The position numbers were made by a program, and so were the translations under genes. Below are positions 42,998 to 54,666 of a stretch of 64,000 nt of DNA, piece after piece (position 1 is the stretch's first letter; every line of letters starts with the position of its first letter). The notes below the pieces were generated by a model, which had not been told where the DNA came from, did no database searches, and saw only the letters and a list, made by a program, of their open reading frames with translations. Source of the stretch: Afipia sp. OHSU_II-C1 (lineage in GTDB: Bacteria; Pseudomonadota; Alphaproteobacteria; Rhizobiales; Xanthobacteraceae); assembly GCF_000497575.1 (NCBI RefSeq), contig NZ_APJI01000023.1, forward strand, positions 124,001 to 188,000, written 5' to 3'.

Positions 42998-43294
42998 ATG
43001 GCCAAGACAACTTTTCGCCCGCTGCATGATCGTGTCGTCGTCAAGCGCATCGACGCCGACGAGAAGACCAAAGGCGGCATCATCATTCCAGACAGCGCCA
43101 AGGAAAAGCCCTCGCAGGGTCAGGTCGTCGCAGTAGGCCCCGGTGGCCGCGACGAAGCCGGCAAGCTGATCCCGATTGATCTGAAGGCAGGCGATACGGT
43201 GCTGTTCGGCAAGTGGTCCGGCACCGAAGTGAAGCTCGACGGTGAGGAACTCCTCATCATGAAAGAGTCCGACATCATGGGCGTGCTGAAGTAA
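42998..43294 (+). CDS. groS: Co-chaperonin GroES
   Basis: A 98-residue GroES, the 10-kDa lid of the chaperonin. [45 protein letters not shown] contains the mobile loop that contacts GroEL. The C-terminal half carries [29 protein letters not shown]. First gene of the groESL operon under the CIRCE element and the RpoH-like promoter. A hairpin repeat lies between it and groEL. Confidence 0.98.
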   Translation: MAKTTFRPLHDRVVVKRIDADEKTKGGIIIPDSAKEKPSQGQVVAVGPGGRDEAGKLIPIDLKAGDTVLFGKWSGTEVKLDGEELLIMKESDIMGVLK

Positions 43295-43313
43295 GCACGG
43301 CCACATTCATCCG

Positions 43314-45026
<1,713 letters not shown>

Positions 45027-45051
45027 GCCACCCGTTCATCGCAACGACATC

Positions 45052-45080
45052 AAAGGTCGCCTGCGGGCGGCCTTTTTTAT
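45052..45080 (+). terminator. Rho-independent terminator of groESL
   Basis: AAAGGTCGCC with GGCGGCCTTT (one G-T pair), a TGCG loop and then a run of T. Confidence 0.9.
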
Positions 45081-45162
45081 TGTCTCATATTCAAGAATCA
45101 CCGCGACAATCCGGCCCGCTTTTGAGATTGTCCGGTTCCAATTCGACTCAGGATGAGACCTC

Positions 45163-46356
45163 ATGCGCGCATTGATGATTGGCTGCACTCTCGCACTGGC
45201 AGGAGCGTTGCCGGTTCAGGCCCAGACCGCCAAGGATGCGAAGGCGGCACCGGCCGCGAGTGAGGTCCGCTACTTCAATTCGCTCGGCGATCTTCTCGGC
45301 GACCTGCCGGTCGACGCCTTCATCAAGGAGACGCGCCAGGGCGGGAAGCTGGTCTCGTCCACACTCGACGTCTGCTATTCCGTATCCACCGCCTCGGACC
45401 GGAAGGACCGCTTTGTCATCGACCTGAAGGTGGAAGGCGAAAAGCTCTCCGGCAGCGGACAGAGCATCGAGAACAAGACGCCTGTCACTGTCAGCCTGAT
45501 CCGCAAGGGCAGCAAATCCGTCTCGTTCGACGGGAAGATCACGGTCGGCAATCATCTCACCTCGGTCTCGTCACCGGACAACGCCGATGTCGATGAGAAG
45601 GAATTTCAGCAGTCGCAGGTGGTCGACGACGACCTCAGCGAGGCGCCGAAGGACTTCACGCAGGTGTCGCCGCAATCGGTCGCCGTGCGCGTGAAGCGTG
45701 AAAATTTCGTGCCGCTCGTCAAGAGCCTCAAGGGCCAGAACGTCCAGATCGCTCTCGACAGCATCGCAACCGATTGCAACGCGCTGCGCTCCGGCCATCA
45801 GGTGCTGCGCCTCTTCATTGATCCCGCCCGCGCGCCGGCCCTGATTGCAAACCTGAAGGCCGCTCCCGGCGTGGTTGCGGCGGGCTGGACCTCCGGCACT
45901 TACGACATGGAGCGCGCGGTACGTTTTGCCGCCGGCGACTGGAGCGAGGGCGGCAAACTGAACCGTGACAAATTCACGGCCGCCATCACCAATATCGCCG
46001 CGAAAGTGATGGCCGCGAAACCGGCGACGTCCACATGGAACGAGGCCACCGGCGAACTCACCTTCACACTCAAGCGTCCGAGCCAGCTCGCGCCTGCGCT
46101 CGACCTGACCGAGACGCTGGAAATCACCGCGCTGGTCAGCCCCGACAGGCCAGGCGGCTCGGATCGGCTGATCGTCTGGCTCGGCATTCCCTCAAGCAAG
46201 ACCACCGACGAGACCGCTGCACCCCAGTTGCAGTTCTCCGAGGATTCCGGCGGCGAGGAAGAAAGTACGTTCAACGACGACGACGGAATGATCAAGGCGA
46301 TCACCGCCGAACTGAAAGGCCAGCGCTGGGACACCGACAAGGCATCATGGAAATAG
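45163..46356 (+). CDS. Exported protein of unknown function
   Basis: A 397-residue protein with a signal peptide (residues 1-20, ending PVQA-Q). The mature protein has no membrane helix; it contains short repeats of acidic and lysine-rich segments (for example SSPDNADVDEKEFQQSQVVDDDLSEAPKDF) and a hydrophobic core without a known motif. I do not recognise a family. It is downstream of groESL behind a terminator and followed by a FAD oxidoreductase gene 35 bases later, which may be co-transcribed. Its size and secretion suggest a periplasmic or outer-membrane-associated role. Confidence 0.6.
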   Translation: MRALMIGCTLALAGALPVQAQTAKDAKAAPAASEVRYFNSLGDLLGDLPVDAFIKETRQGGKLVSSTLDVCYSVSTASDRKDRFVIDLKVEGEKLSGSGQSIENKTPVTVSLIRKGSKSVSFDGKITVGNHLTSVSSPDNADVDEKEFQQSQVVDDDLSEAPKDFTQVSPQSVAVRVKRENFVPLVKSLKGQNVQIALDSIATDCNALRSGHQVLRLFIDPARAPALIANLKAAPGVVAAGWTSGTYDMERAVRFAAGDWSEGGKLNRDKFTAAITNIAAKVMAAKPATSTWNEATGELTFTLKRPSQLAPALDLTETLEITALVSPDRPGGSDRLIVWLGIPSSKTTDETAAPQLQFSEDSGGEEESTFNDDDGMIKAITAELKGQRWDTDKASWK

Positions 46357-46391
46357 CCCGCCGTCCCGCCCGTTACAGGATCCGCTAGCGC

Positions 46392-47936
46392 ATGGCGCGC
46401 TACGACGCCGTCATCATTGGCGCGGGCCTTGGCGGCCTCACCAGCGGCGCGATTCTCGCGCGCGAAGGCCGCAAGGTGCTGGTGATCGAGCGCAGCAATT
46501 CGGTCGGCGGTGCGGCGTCGAGTTACAAGGTCGGCGACCTGTTCGTCGAAGGCTCATTGCATGAGACCAGCGATCCGCATGATCCGCGCGACCCCAAGCA
46601 CGGTCCACTGACGCGCGCCGGCGTGCTCGATGCCGTAAAATGGATTCCATCAGGCGCCTTCTATGAAGTGCGCGGCGGACCGATCGGCGCGCCGCTCACC
46701 CTGCCCGACAATTTCGATGCCGCCCGACACGCGCTGATCGAGCGGTTTCCGGAGGCCCGCGAGGGCATCGTTCGCCTGCTCAGGGAGATGGAACAGATCG
46801 CATCCGCAACGGGGGTGCTGTCGCGCGGGGCGCAGGTTTTCAAGACACCGTTGCAAGCCGTCGCTGCACTCCGGGACCTGCTGCCCTCGATCCGAGACTG
46901 GAATCTGTCGCTGTCGCAGAAGCTCGACCACGTGTTCGGCAACAATGAAGCGGTCAAGGCCGCGCTGGCTGCGAACCTCTCCTATTACAATGACAATCCG
47001 GCGGCGACCTGGTGGATGTTCTTTGCGGCCGCCCAGGGCAGCTACCTGCTCAGCGGCGGGCGCTATGTGCAGGGCGGATCGCAGCGCCTCTCCAGTGCAC
47101 TGGCGCGGGCCATCAAGGCAGCAGGCAGTGATGTGATCCTGCGGCGGACCGCCAGCAGCATCGGCATCGATGCACATGGCCGTATCGTGAGCGTCACCCA
47201 CACAGCCAGGGACGGCAGCGATCCGCAGACCGCGGAGACCGCACGTGTCGTCGGCAACGCCGCACCCGAAACCCTGGCCGAATTGCTGCCCGAAACCAGT
47301 GGCGCGAAGCTCACCGCGGCCTATGGCCATCGTCAGCGGTCGATCTCGCTATTCATGCTGACACTCGGCCTGTCGCAGCCGCCGCGCGACGTCGGCCTCA
47401 GCAGCTATTCGACGCAATTGCTGCCCGGCTGGATGACCAGTCTTGACGATTACTCGCGAGCGACAGCGCTGATGGCGAATGAGCCTCTTGAGCGGATGCC
47501 GCCGCTCGCCATCGTCGATTATGCCGCAATTGAATCGGGCGTACCGGCGCCGCCGTATGTTTTGTCCGTCGTCGGGCCTGACCGGCTGTCGAACTGGGCA
47601 GATGGCGATCAGGACAGCTACCGCGCCAAACGCGCGCGCTGGCAGGATGCGCTCGTGGCCTATCTCGACGGGCACTATCCAGGACTGACGCAAGCGATCA
47701 CCGCATCGACCTTCAACACCGCGCTGTCGGTGCGCCAGTATCTCGGCGCGCCGCAGGGCGCGGTGTATGGATTCGCACCGACACCGCCGCGCTCGCTGTT
47801 TCGCGCATTGAGACAGACACCCGCGACACCGGTGCCGGGACTGTACCTGGCCTCGGCCTATGCTGGATTTGGCGGCTATACCGGCGTGATCCAGTCTGCC
47901 GGCGCCTGCGCCGACATGATCCTGCGCGAGCGCTAG
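46392..47936 (+). CDS. FAD-dependent oxidoreductase, phytoene desaturase/isomerase-like
   Basis: A 514-residue flavoprotein. The dinucleotide-binding motif is VIIGAGLGGLTSGAILAREGRKVLVIERSNSVGGAASSY. The C-terminal end is VPGLYLASAYAGFGGYTGVIQSAGACADMIL, a second FAD contact typical of phytoene-desaturase and carotenoid-isomerase-like enzymes. Relatives include carotene isomerases (CrtISO) and uncharacterised oxidoreductases. The substrate is open, as no carotenoid genes lie in the window. It follows the exported protein gene by 35 bases. Confidence 0.82.
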   Translation: MARYDAVIIGAGLGGLTSGAILAREGRKVLVIERSNSVGGAASSYKVGDLFVEGSLHETSDPHDPRDPKHGPLTRAGVLDAVKWIPSGAFYEVRGGPIGAPLTLPDNFDAARHALIERFPEAREGIVRLLREMEQIASATGVLSRGAQVFKTPLQAVAALRDLLPSIRDWNLSLSQKLDHVFGNNEAVKAALAANLSYYNDNPAATWWMFFAAAQGSYLLSGGRYVQGGSQRLSSALARAIKAAGSDVILRRTASSIGIDAHGRIVSVTHTARDGSDPQTAETARVVGNAAPETLAELLPETSGAKLTAAYGHRQRSISLFMLTLGLSQPPRDVGLSSYSTQLLPGWMTSLDDYSRATALMANEPLERMPPLAIVDYAAIESGVPAPPYVLSVVGPDRLSNWADGDQDSYRAKRARWQDALVAYLDGHYPGLTQAITASTFNTALSVRQYLGAPQGAVYGFAPTPPRSLFRALRQTPATPVPGLYLASAYAGFGGYTGVIQSAGACADMILRER

Positions 47937-47943
47937 AGCGCGC

Positions 47944-48339
47944 TCAGTTCGTGCTGATGCGAAACCGCAGCGTCGTCGCGCCGATGAACGAAACGAAATC
48001 GCCCTGCCGTTTCCAGGTGGCGGCAGCGCCGAGCGCATTGATCAGGGCGTCATCAAGCTGCGCACGCTCCGGCGTGCAGCCGCGATCTTCCATCGCGCCG
48101 GGCACGAAGATCACGGTGTCATTGGCAACCGAGAACTGACCCTTGCCGGATTTGCACCACAGATCGAGCTGCGCCTCGCCGTTGTCGCCGATCTCAAGCG
48201 TCGGGATTCTCTTCGATCCCGGCTGCGGCCGCGCTTCGAGGGTCATTTCCGCTCCAAACGGAAACTCGCTGGCATGAGCCTGACCGATGACGCCGATGGC
48301 AAAAGCAAGACCGGCGAGAGCGTGTCGCAGAACCGTCAT
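47944..48339 (-). CDS. META-domain-like exported protein
   Basis: A 131-residue protein with a signal peptide (residues 1-23, cut after AHA). The mature part has the pattern of META domains as in HslJ: LEIGDNGEAQLDLWCKSGKGQFSVANDTVIFVPGAMEDRGCTPERAQLDDALINALGAAATWKRQGDFVSFIGATTLRF. Two cysteines may bond. META proteins are small beta-rich envelope proteins linked to stress or antibiotic response. It is convergent with the FAD oxidoreductase. Confidence 0.72.
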   Translation of the reverse strand: MTVLRHALAGLAFAIGVIGQAHASEFPFGAEMTLEARPQPGSKRIPTLEIGDNGEAQLDLWCKSGKGQFSVANDTVIFVPGAMEDRGCTPERAQLDDALINALGAAATWKRQGDFVSFIGATTLRFRISTN

Positions 48340-48444
48340 GATGACCTCACGAGTTTCAAACCGCGCGCGGTTCTAGACGTTCAGGACTGTTTTTTCCAGT
48401 GCGCGCGCTGTTCAAATTGACGCGCATGACGCGGGCGGGAAAGC

Positions 48445-48478
48445 CAAAGAAAATCCCCGCGGCTTGCGCCGCGGGGAT
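48445..48478 (-). terminator. Rho-independent terminator after the lactate permease
   Basis: ATCCCCGCGGC with GCCGCGGGGAT and a four-base loop; the T tract is on the minus strand, downstream of the permease stop. Confidence 0.88.
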
Positions 48479-48504
48479 GCTTTTGCGCGCGCCAGCAGCG
48501 ATGG

Positions 48505-50169
<1,665 letters not shown>

Positions 50170-50470
50170 TGCAGTTTCCTCCCCACGTCATTGTTGGCGA
50201 CGCCTGACCAGAGCGTGGTTGGTCAACGCGTCTGCAAGCCGGAGAGCACAACCGTGTGATGAAAACCGTAAGCGCGGGCGGAGGCCCCAAAACGCTCACA
50301 ATGCCAAATGAAACGGGCTCCCCAGCCCTTTCGCCGTCGGCGGCATGCTAGAGTGAATGCCGCACAATGGACAAGATGTCGCAGGCAGGACATTTTGCGA
50401 CTTTCGTCTAGTATTTGAGTATTTCTGATATCTTTCAGGGCCTTACGGCCCTCCCAAGGAGAAAAGATCT
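50170..50470. other. Divergent gap between the permease and the ABC transporter
   Basis: 301 bases without a gene. They contain interleaved inverted repeats at 50371-50400, a hairpin GGGCC-TTAC-GGCCC at about 50440-50453 immediately before the ABC transporter ribosome site AAGGAG, and promoters for both divergent genes. Confidence 0.6.
50371..50400. promoter_or_regulatory. Interleaved inverted repeats, possible operator
   Basis: CAAGATGTC (50371-50379) and GACATTTTG (50388-50396), one mismatch, eight bases apart. Overlapping with it GTCGCA (50377-50382) pairs with TGCGAC (50395-50400). The two pairings exclude each other. About 70 bases before the ABC transporter start. Confidence 0.45.
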
Positions 50471-52213
50471 GTGAATGGGATCGGCTCGACCCTCAAAACG
50501 GTGTGGCGGATTGCTGCACCTTATTTCCGCTCCGAAGACAAATGGGCTGGTATCATCCTGCTAACCGCAGTGATCGTGATCGAACTCGCGACCGTCGGCA
50601 TCAACGTCCTGCTGAATTCATGGAACAACCGGTTTTACAACGCGCTGCAGGAGCGCAACTGGGACAGCTTCGTCTACGAGATCATCTACTTCACGGTCAT
50701 CGTCACGATCTTCATCATTATCGCGGTCTATCAGCTCTACCTGAACCAGTGGCTGCAGATCCGCTGGCGCAAATGGATGACCGAGCGCTATCTCGGCGAA
50801 TGGCTTAGCAACGCCAACCATTACCGGATGCAGCTCCAGGGCGACGCCGCCGACAACCCCGACCAGCGCCTCACCGATGACGTCAAGCTGTTCGTCGACC
50901 GCACGCTGAACATCGGCATCGGCCTGTTGAACTCGATCGTCACGCTGGCGTCGTTCGTGGTGATCCTCTGGACCTTGTCGAGCGCGGCGCCGTTGCACCT
51001 GTTCGGCAGGGACATCGACATTCCGGGCTACATGGTCTGGGGGGCGCTGATCTACGCCGCGCTGGGAACCTGGCTGACGCATCTGATCGGCTGGCCGCTG
51101 GTCGGACTGGATTTCAGGCAACAGAAATACGAGGCGGATTTCCGCTTCAACCTGGTGCGCGTCCGCGAAAATTCCGAACAGATCGCATTGCTCGACGGCG
51201 ATGCCGCCGAACGCCAACGCCTGCTGACGCGGTTCGGCGCGGTGGTCGAGAACTGGCTCGGCATCATGAGCCGCACCAAGAAGGTGACGGCCTTCACCGC
51301 GAGCTATTCTCAGGCCTCGGTGATCTTTCCTTACATCCTGGTCGCGCCGGCTTATTTCGCCAACAAGATGCAGCTCGGCGGCATGATGCAGACCGCATCC
51401 GCCTTCGGCAGCGTGCAGGGCGCGTTGTCATTCTTCATCTCGACCTATCGCTCGCTGGCAGAGTGGCAGGCTGTGGTCGCCCGCCTGAACGGCTTCGAGG
51501 CCGGGATTGACGCGGCGAAGGCGCTCGCGGTGAGCCCGGACTCGATTCAGCCGGTTGCCGCGGAGGGCAATGTCGTCGCGCTCAACGACTTGCTGCTCAC
51601 TTTGCCGAACGGCAGGCCGCTGGTTCAGGCCTCCGGCTTCAGGCTGAAAAGCGGTGAGCGCACGCTGGTCACCGGTCCCTCCGGTTCTGGAAAATCGACA
51701 ATGTTCCGCGCCATCGCGGGAATCTGGCCGTTCGGCAGGGGCACGATCTCGGTCCCCAAAGGCGCGTCATTGATGATGCTGCCGCAACGGCCTTACTTCC
51801 CCGTCGGCTCGCTGGCGTCGGCAATCACCTATCCCTCGAAGGATGGCACCTACAGCGCGGCGCAGCTCGGCGATGTACTGAAACTCATCGGCCTCCCCGC
51901 GCTGGCGGAGCGGCTCGACGAGGACGGACACTGGAACAGGACGCTGTCACTCGGCGAACAGCAGCGGCTCGGCATCGCGCGTGCGCTCCTGCACGCGCCG
52001 CAGTATCTCTTTCTCGATGAAGCCACCGCGTCGCTGGACGAACCGTCCGAAGAGATGCTCTATCGCTTGATCGTAGAGAAGCTCCCGCAGACCACGATTG
52101 TCTCGATCGGGCACCGCAAGACGCTCGAGGCATTCCATCAGCGCGAGGTGTCGCTGGTGCGCTCCGGCGAGCAGTTCACGCTCGATGAAAGCGAACGGGT
52201 CGCGACAATCTAA
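50471..52213 (+). CDS. BclA-like ABC exporter (SbmA/BacA fold fused to ATPase)
   Basis: A 580-residue protein that fuses an SbmA/BacA-type transmembrane domain (about residues 1-330, several helices, QIRWRKWMTERYLGEWLSNANHYRMQL) to a nucleotide-binding domain. Walker A is GPSGSGKST at about 403-411, the signature is LSLGEQQR at about 492, and the Walker B block is YLFLDEATASLDE. This architecture matches Bradyrhizobium BclA, which takes up or exports antimicrobial peptides and is needed for tolerance of plant NCR peptides. Start is GTG with AAGGAG upstream. Confidence 0.88.
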   Translation: MNGIGSTLKTVWRIAAPYFRSEDKWAGIILLTAVIVIELATVGINVLLNSWNNRFYNALQERNWDSFVYEIIYFTVIVTIFIIIAVYQLYLNQWLQIRWRKWMTERYLGEWLSNANHYRMQLQGDAADNPDQRLTDDVKLFVDRTLNIGIGLLNSIVTLASFVVILWTLSSAAPLHLFGRDIDIPGYMVWGALIYAALGTWLTHLIGWPLVGLDFRQQKYEADFRFNLVRVRENSEQIALLDGDAAERQRLLTRFGAVVENWLGIMSRTKKVTAFTASYSQASVIFPYILVAPAYFANKMQLGGMMQTASAFGSVQGALSFFISTYRSLAEWQAVVARLNGFEAGIDAAKALAVSPDSIQPVAAEGNVVALNDLLLTLPNGRPLVQASGFRLKSGERTLVTGPSGSGKSTMFRAIAGIWPFGRGTISVPKGASLMMLPQRPYFPVGSLASAITYPSKDGTYSAAQLGDVLKLIGLPALAERLDEDGHWNRTLSLGEQQRLGIARALLHAPQYLFLDEATASLDEPSEEMLYRLIVEKLPQTTIVSIGHRKTLEAFHQREVSLVRSGEQFTLDESERVATI

Positions 52214-52722
52214 AGCCAGCGCTCCGGCCAATCCTGACGCCGGACGCCGCGATGCCAGACGAATGCGAACGCCGCGAGCAGCAATGCTCCGGCGAGAACC
52301 GGGGCAACGATGAATGTCCACGGCAGATTGAGCGACACCACAAGCAGCGGATTGATCCCGGCCGGCGGATGAAACGTGCCGGTGAAGAACATCGCAAGGA
52401 CCGCGAGGCCGACCGCAAGCGCCGCGGCCCACGGCTGCGGGCCCACCGCATTCACCACCATCAGCCCGATTAGTGTTGCCACTAGATGGCCACCGATCAG
52501 CGCGCGCGGCTGCGCCGGCGTGGCCTCGGGTGAGCCGATCACCAGAACGATCGATGTCGCGAACGGGATCACGGCCAGTGGGTAGGTCAATGTAACCGAC
52601 AGGAACTCCATGGCGCCAATGGCCAGCGCGGCGCCGAGGCCTGCAATGACCCCTGCCCTCAGCCTGCGCTGTCCCGCCTCGTCCCAAAATCCGGACGATC
52701 TGTCTCGCCAGTTCCTGCTCAC
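52210..52722 (-). CDS. HPP family membrane protein
   Basis: A 170-residue membrane protein of the HPP family with four hydrophobic segments. FFTGTFHPPAGINPLLVVSL carries the conserved HPP motif. Family members are thought to transport nitrite or act as small integral membrane proteins in plastids and bacteria. The gene stop is four bases inside the end of the ABC transporter gene on the other strand. Its 3' side has no terminator of its own. Confidence 0.8.
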   Translation of the reverse strand: MSRNWRDRSSGFWDEAGQRRLRAGVIAGLGAALAIGAMEFLSVTLTYPLAVIPFATSIVLVIGSPEATPAQPRALIGGHLVATLIGLMVVNAVGPQPWAAALAVGLAVLAMFFTGTFHPPAGINPLLVVSLNLPWTFIVAPVLAGALLLAAFAFVWHRGVRRQDWPERWL

Positions 52723-52747
52723 AGGGTAGCTGCTGCAAAATCAGAGC

Positions 52748-52782
52748 CAAAAGAAAAGGGCGGCAGATTTCTCTGCCGCCCT
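52748..52782 (-). terminator. Rho-independent terminator after the porin gene
   Basis: AGGGCGGCAGA with TCTGCCGCCCT, four-base loop; the T tract (AAAAGAAAA on plus) follows on the minus strand. Confidence 0.88.
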
Positions 52783-52804
52783 CACATCCTTCAGACGAAG
52801 GAGA

Positions 52805-53821
52805 TTACTTCAGAGCGCCAAGGGTCACGTCAGCCGAGAGCTTGGCGATGAACTGATCGCCGCACCACTTGGAGCCGAACCCGCCGGGGTTGATCGCGCT
52901 GAACGAACCGGTCTGCTGAGCGGTGAAGTCGCTGGTGAAAGCGTTACAGCCAGCCTTCGACAGGTCGGTGCCCGAGTAGCGCAGGTCGAGGGTGAACACC
53001 TTGTAGGTGAAGCCGACACCGACGTTCCAGGTGTTGTAATCGTCATACTTGATGCCGTTCGGGAACGGACCGGCGAAGCCGGCGGCAACCACGTTGGTGC
53101 CGTAGAACGAGTCAGAGGTGCCGAGCCACTGGCGGCCGAATTCACCCGACACGTAGGCGCCGACGCCGCTCGAGCCGAACAGGTTGCTCGGTGCGGTGAG
53201 CTTGGCGGTGATCGAGGCGTAGGTGCCGTCAGCGCCGGTGTTCAGGAAGTTCGGCGAGTAGAAGACGTTGCCGCCCATCGCGAAGTAGTCGTTAAAGGTG
53301 TAGTTCACCTTGCCGTACACTTCGTAGAAGCTGACGTCCTTCTTCATGCCGTTGAAGCTCGGCAGAACGAAGCTGGAGCCGGCGGGGCAAACAGCCGCAC
53401 CACCCGGACCACCGAAGCTTTCGGTGCACTGCCCGCCTGGATACAGGTAGCCCCAGACACCGAAGTCAAACGCGAAGGCGCCGAAGGTCGGGCGGATACC
53501 GGCGTAGACGTCGATTTCAGCAGCCGCACGGTTGGTGAAGGAGATGCTTTCACCGGCGACACCGGCGTAAAGCTGCAGGTTCGGATTGATGTTGTAACGG
53601 GGTTCGAAGTAAGCGGAGACCGACGCGTTCTTGTTGGACTGCGTCACACCGCGGAACACGTAGTTGCTCATGACCGCTGCGCCGAACGCGACATCCCAAG
53701 GCGAAACCACAACCGGTGCCGGAGCCTTGGTGTAGACCTTGCCCAGATCGGCAGCCGACGCCGAACCCAGACCCATCGCAGCGATCGTAACTGCTGCGAC
53801 CGACAAACTTACTTTCTTCAT
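52805..53821 (-). CDS. TorF family porin
   Basis: A 338-residue outer-membrane protein. Signal peptide MKKVSLSVAAVTIAAMGLGSASAA, then a mature protein with beta-strand patterns typical of the TorF/Gcw_chp family: VAFGAAVMSNYVFRGVTQSNKNASVSAYFEPRYNINPNLQLYAGVAGESISF, AAEIDVYAGIRPTFGAFAFDFGVWGYLYP and NTWNVGVGFTYKVFTLDLRYSG. Four cysteines lie in loops. Such porins take up small solutes. GGGGATC is the ribosome site. The gene is monocistronic with a strong terminator downstream. Confidence 0.88.
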   Translation of the reverse strand: MKKVSLSVAAVTIAAMGLGSASAADLGKVYTKAPAPVVVSPWDVAFGAAVMSNYVFRGVTQSNKNASVSAYFEPRYNINPNLQLYAGVAGESISFTNRAAAEIDVYAGIRPTFGAFAFDFGVWGYLYPGGQCTESFGGPGGAAVCPAGSSFVLPSFNGMKKDVSFYEVYGKVNYTFNDYFAMGGNVFYSPNFLNTGADGTYASITAKLTAPSNLFGSSGVGAYVSGEFGRQWLGTSDSFYGTNVVAAGFAGPFPNGIKYDDYNTWNVGVGFTYKVFTLDLRYSGTDLSKAGCNAFTSDFTAQQTGSFSAINPGGFGSKWCGDQFIAKLSADVTLGALK

Positions 53822-54217
53822 GACGATCCCCATCATCGTTTACAATTCAGTCCGATTGCCGAAGGTCCGAGAGACAAGCGTTAATCGACTGCGCGAATTC
53901 GTTTCGTGGCATCAATGTGATGGGCAATGCCATTTGCGTGAAGCAAAAAACCCAAGCAACTGCCGCCTTTTTAGGCGTTTTGAGGCTTCGGGGTGATGTT
54001 CTGCCGCAGTGTTGCATTCCGACAACAAATTTCAGCCCTAATTTGCCCATCCGGCCGAAAGATCCGAGCATTTCCGCCCGGTTCCCCCTCGATATCCCCA
54101 CAGGTCCTTCTGGATCCGGGTCCGATTCGCGCCCCTGAACGCACGAAAAAAGCCGCAGCGAAACCGCTGCGGCTTTTCCGAAAGGCACCAGCAAACCCGC
54201 CGAAGCAGGCCCTGATC
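53822..54217. other. Gap between the porin and the histone-like gene
   Basis: 396 bases. They hold the promoter and leader of the porin gene (right of 53821) and the histone-like gene terminator at 54140-54177. I see no further gene or dyad operator; a weak hairpin near 53967-53982 (CGCCTTTTTAGGCG) has little support. Confidence 0.6.
54140..54177 (-). terminator. Rho-independent terminator after the histone-like gene
   Basis: A 13-base-pair stem (AAAAGCCGCAGCG with CGCTGCGGCTTTT, AAAC loop). On the minus strand it is followed by a T run, so it ends the histone H1-like transcript. Confidence 0.9.
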
Positions 54218-54625
54218 TCAGTTGTTGCTGTCGTCGCTACCGGAGCCGAAGCCCGATGACCAGCTGGGGGTCGAAGCCGGAGCCGGGCTGGACCAGCTCG
54301 ATTCGGACGCCGGTGCCGGCTCGGCGGCCGGAGCAGCAGCGGGCTTCGGAGCGCGCTTCTTCGCGGCCTTTTTCGGAGCGGCCTTCTTCGGCGCAGCGGC
54401 CTTTTTGGCGGAGGATTTTTTCGCCGACTTTTTGGCGGATTTCTTCGCGGATTTTTTGGCCGCCTTCTTGGCGGACTTCTTCACGGCTTTCTTCGCCGAC
54501 TTCCTAGCGGATTTCTTCGCGGCCTTCTTTGCCGATTTCTTTGCAGCCTTCTTGGCGGTCTTCTTGGCCGCCATCAGCTTTTTAGCTTTCTTGCCCTTGG
54601 ATTTCTTCTTCTTACCTTTAGCCAT
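54218..54625 (-). CDS. Histone H1-like nucleoid protein
   Basis: A 135-residue, extremely lysine- and alanine-rich protein. It begins MAKGKKKKSKGKKAKKLMAAKK and then has about 15 tandem AKKS/AKKA units to about residue 85, followed by a Pro/Ala/Ser-rich tail ending SGSDDSNN. Such proteins bind DNA without sequence preference and compact the nucleoid. The copy number of the AKK repeats is prone to change by slippage. GGAGGACC is the ribosome site. It precedes the glc operon on the same strand. Confidence 0.85.
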   Translation of the reverse strand: MAKGKKKKSKGKKAKKLMAAKKTAKKAAKKSAKKAAKKSARKSAKKAVKKSAKKAAKKSAKKSAKKSAKKSSAKKAAAPKKAAPKKAAKKRAPKPAAAPAAEPAPASESSWSSPAPASTPSWSSGFGSGSDDSNN

Positions 54626-54666
54626 TGTGGTCCTCCTGTTTCCGCCGGCCGCATCTCAGCCGGCGT

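Noticed and set aside
53967..53982. CGCCTTTTTAGGCG hairpin as a terminator before the porin gene
   Set aside because: Only four pairs and no gene upstream that needs it.
53847..54194. 115-codon frame on the minus strand in the porin gap
   Set aside because: It runs across a strong terminator hairpin and lacks a ribosome site.
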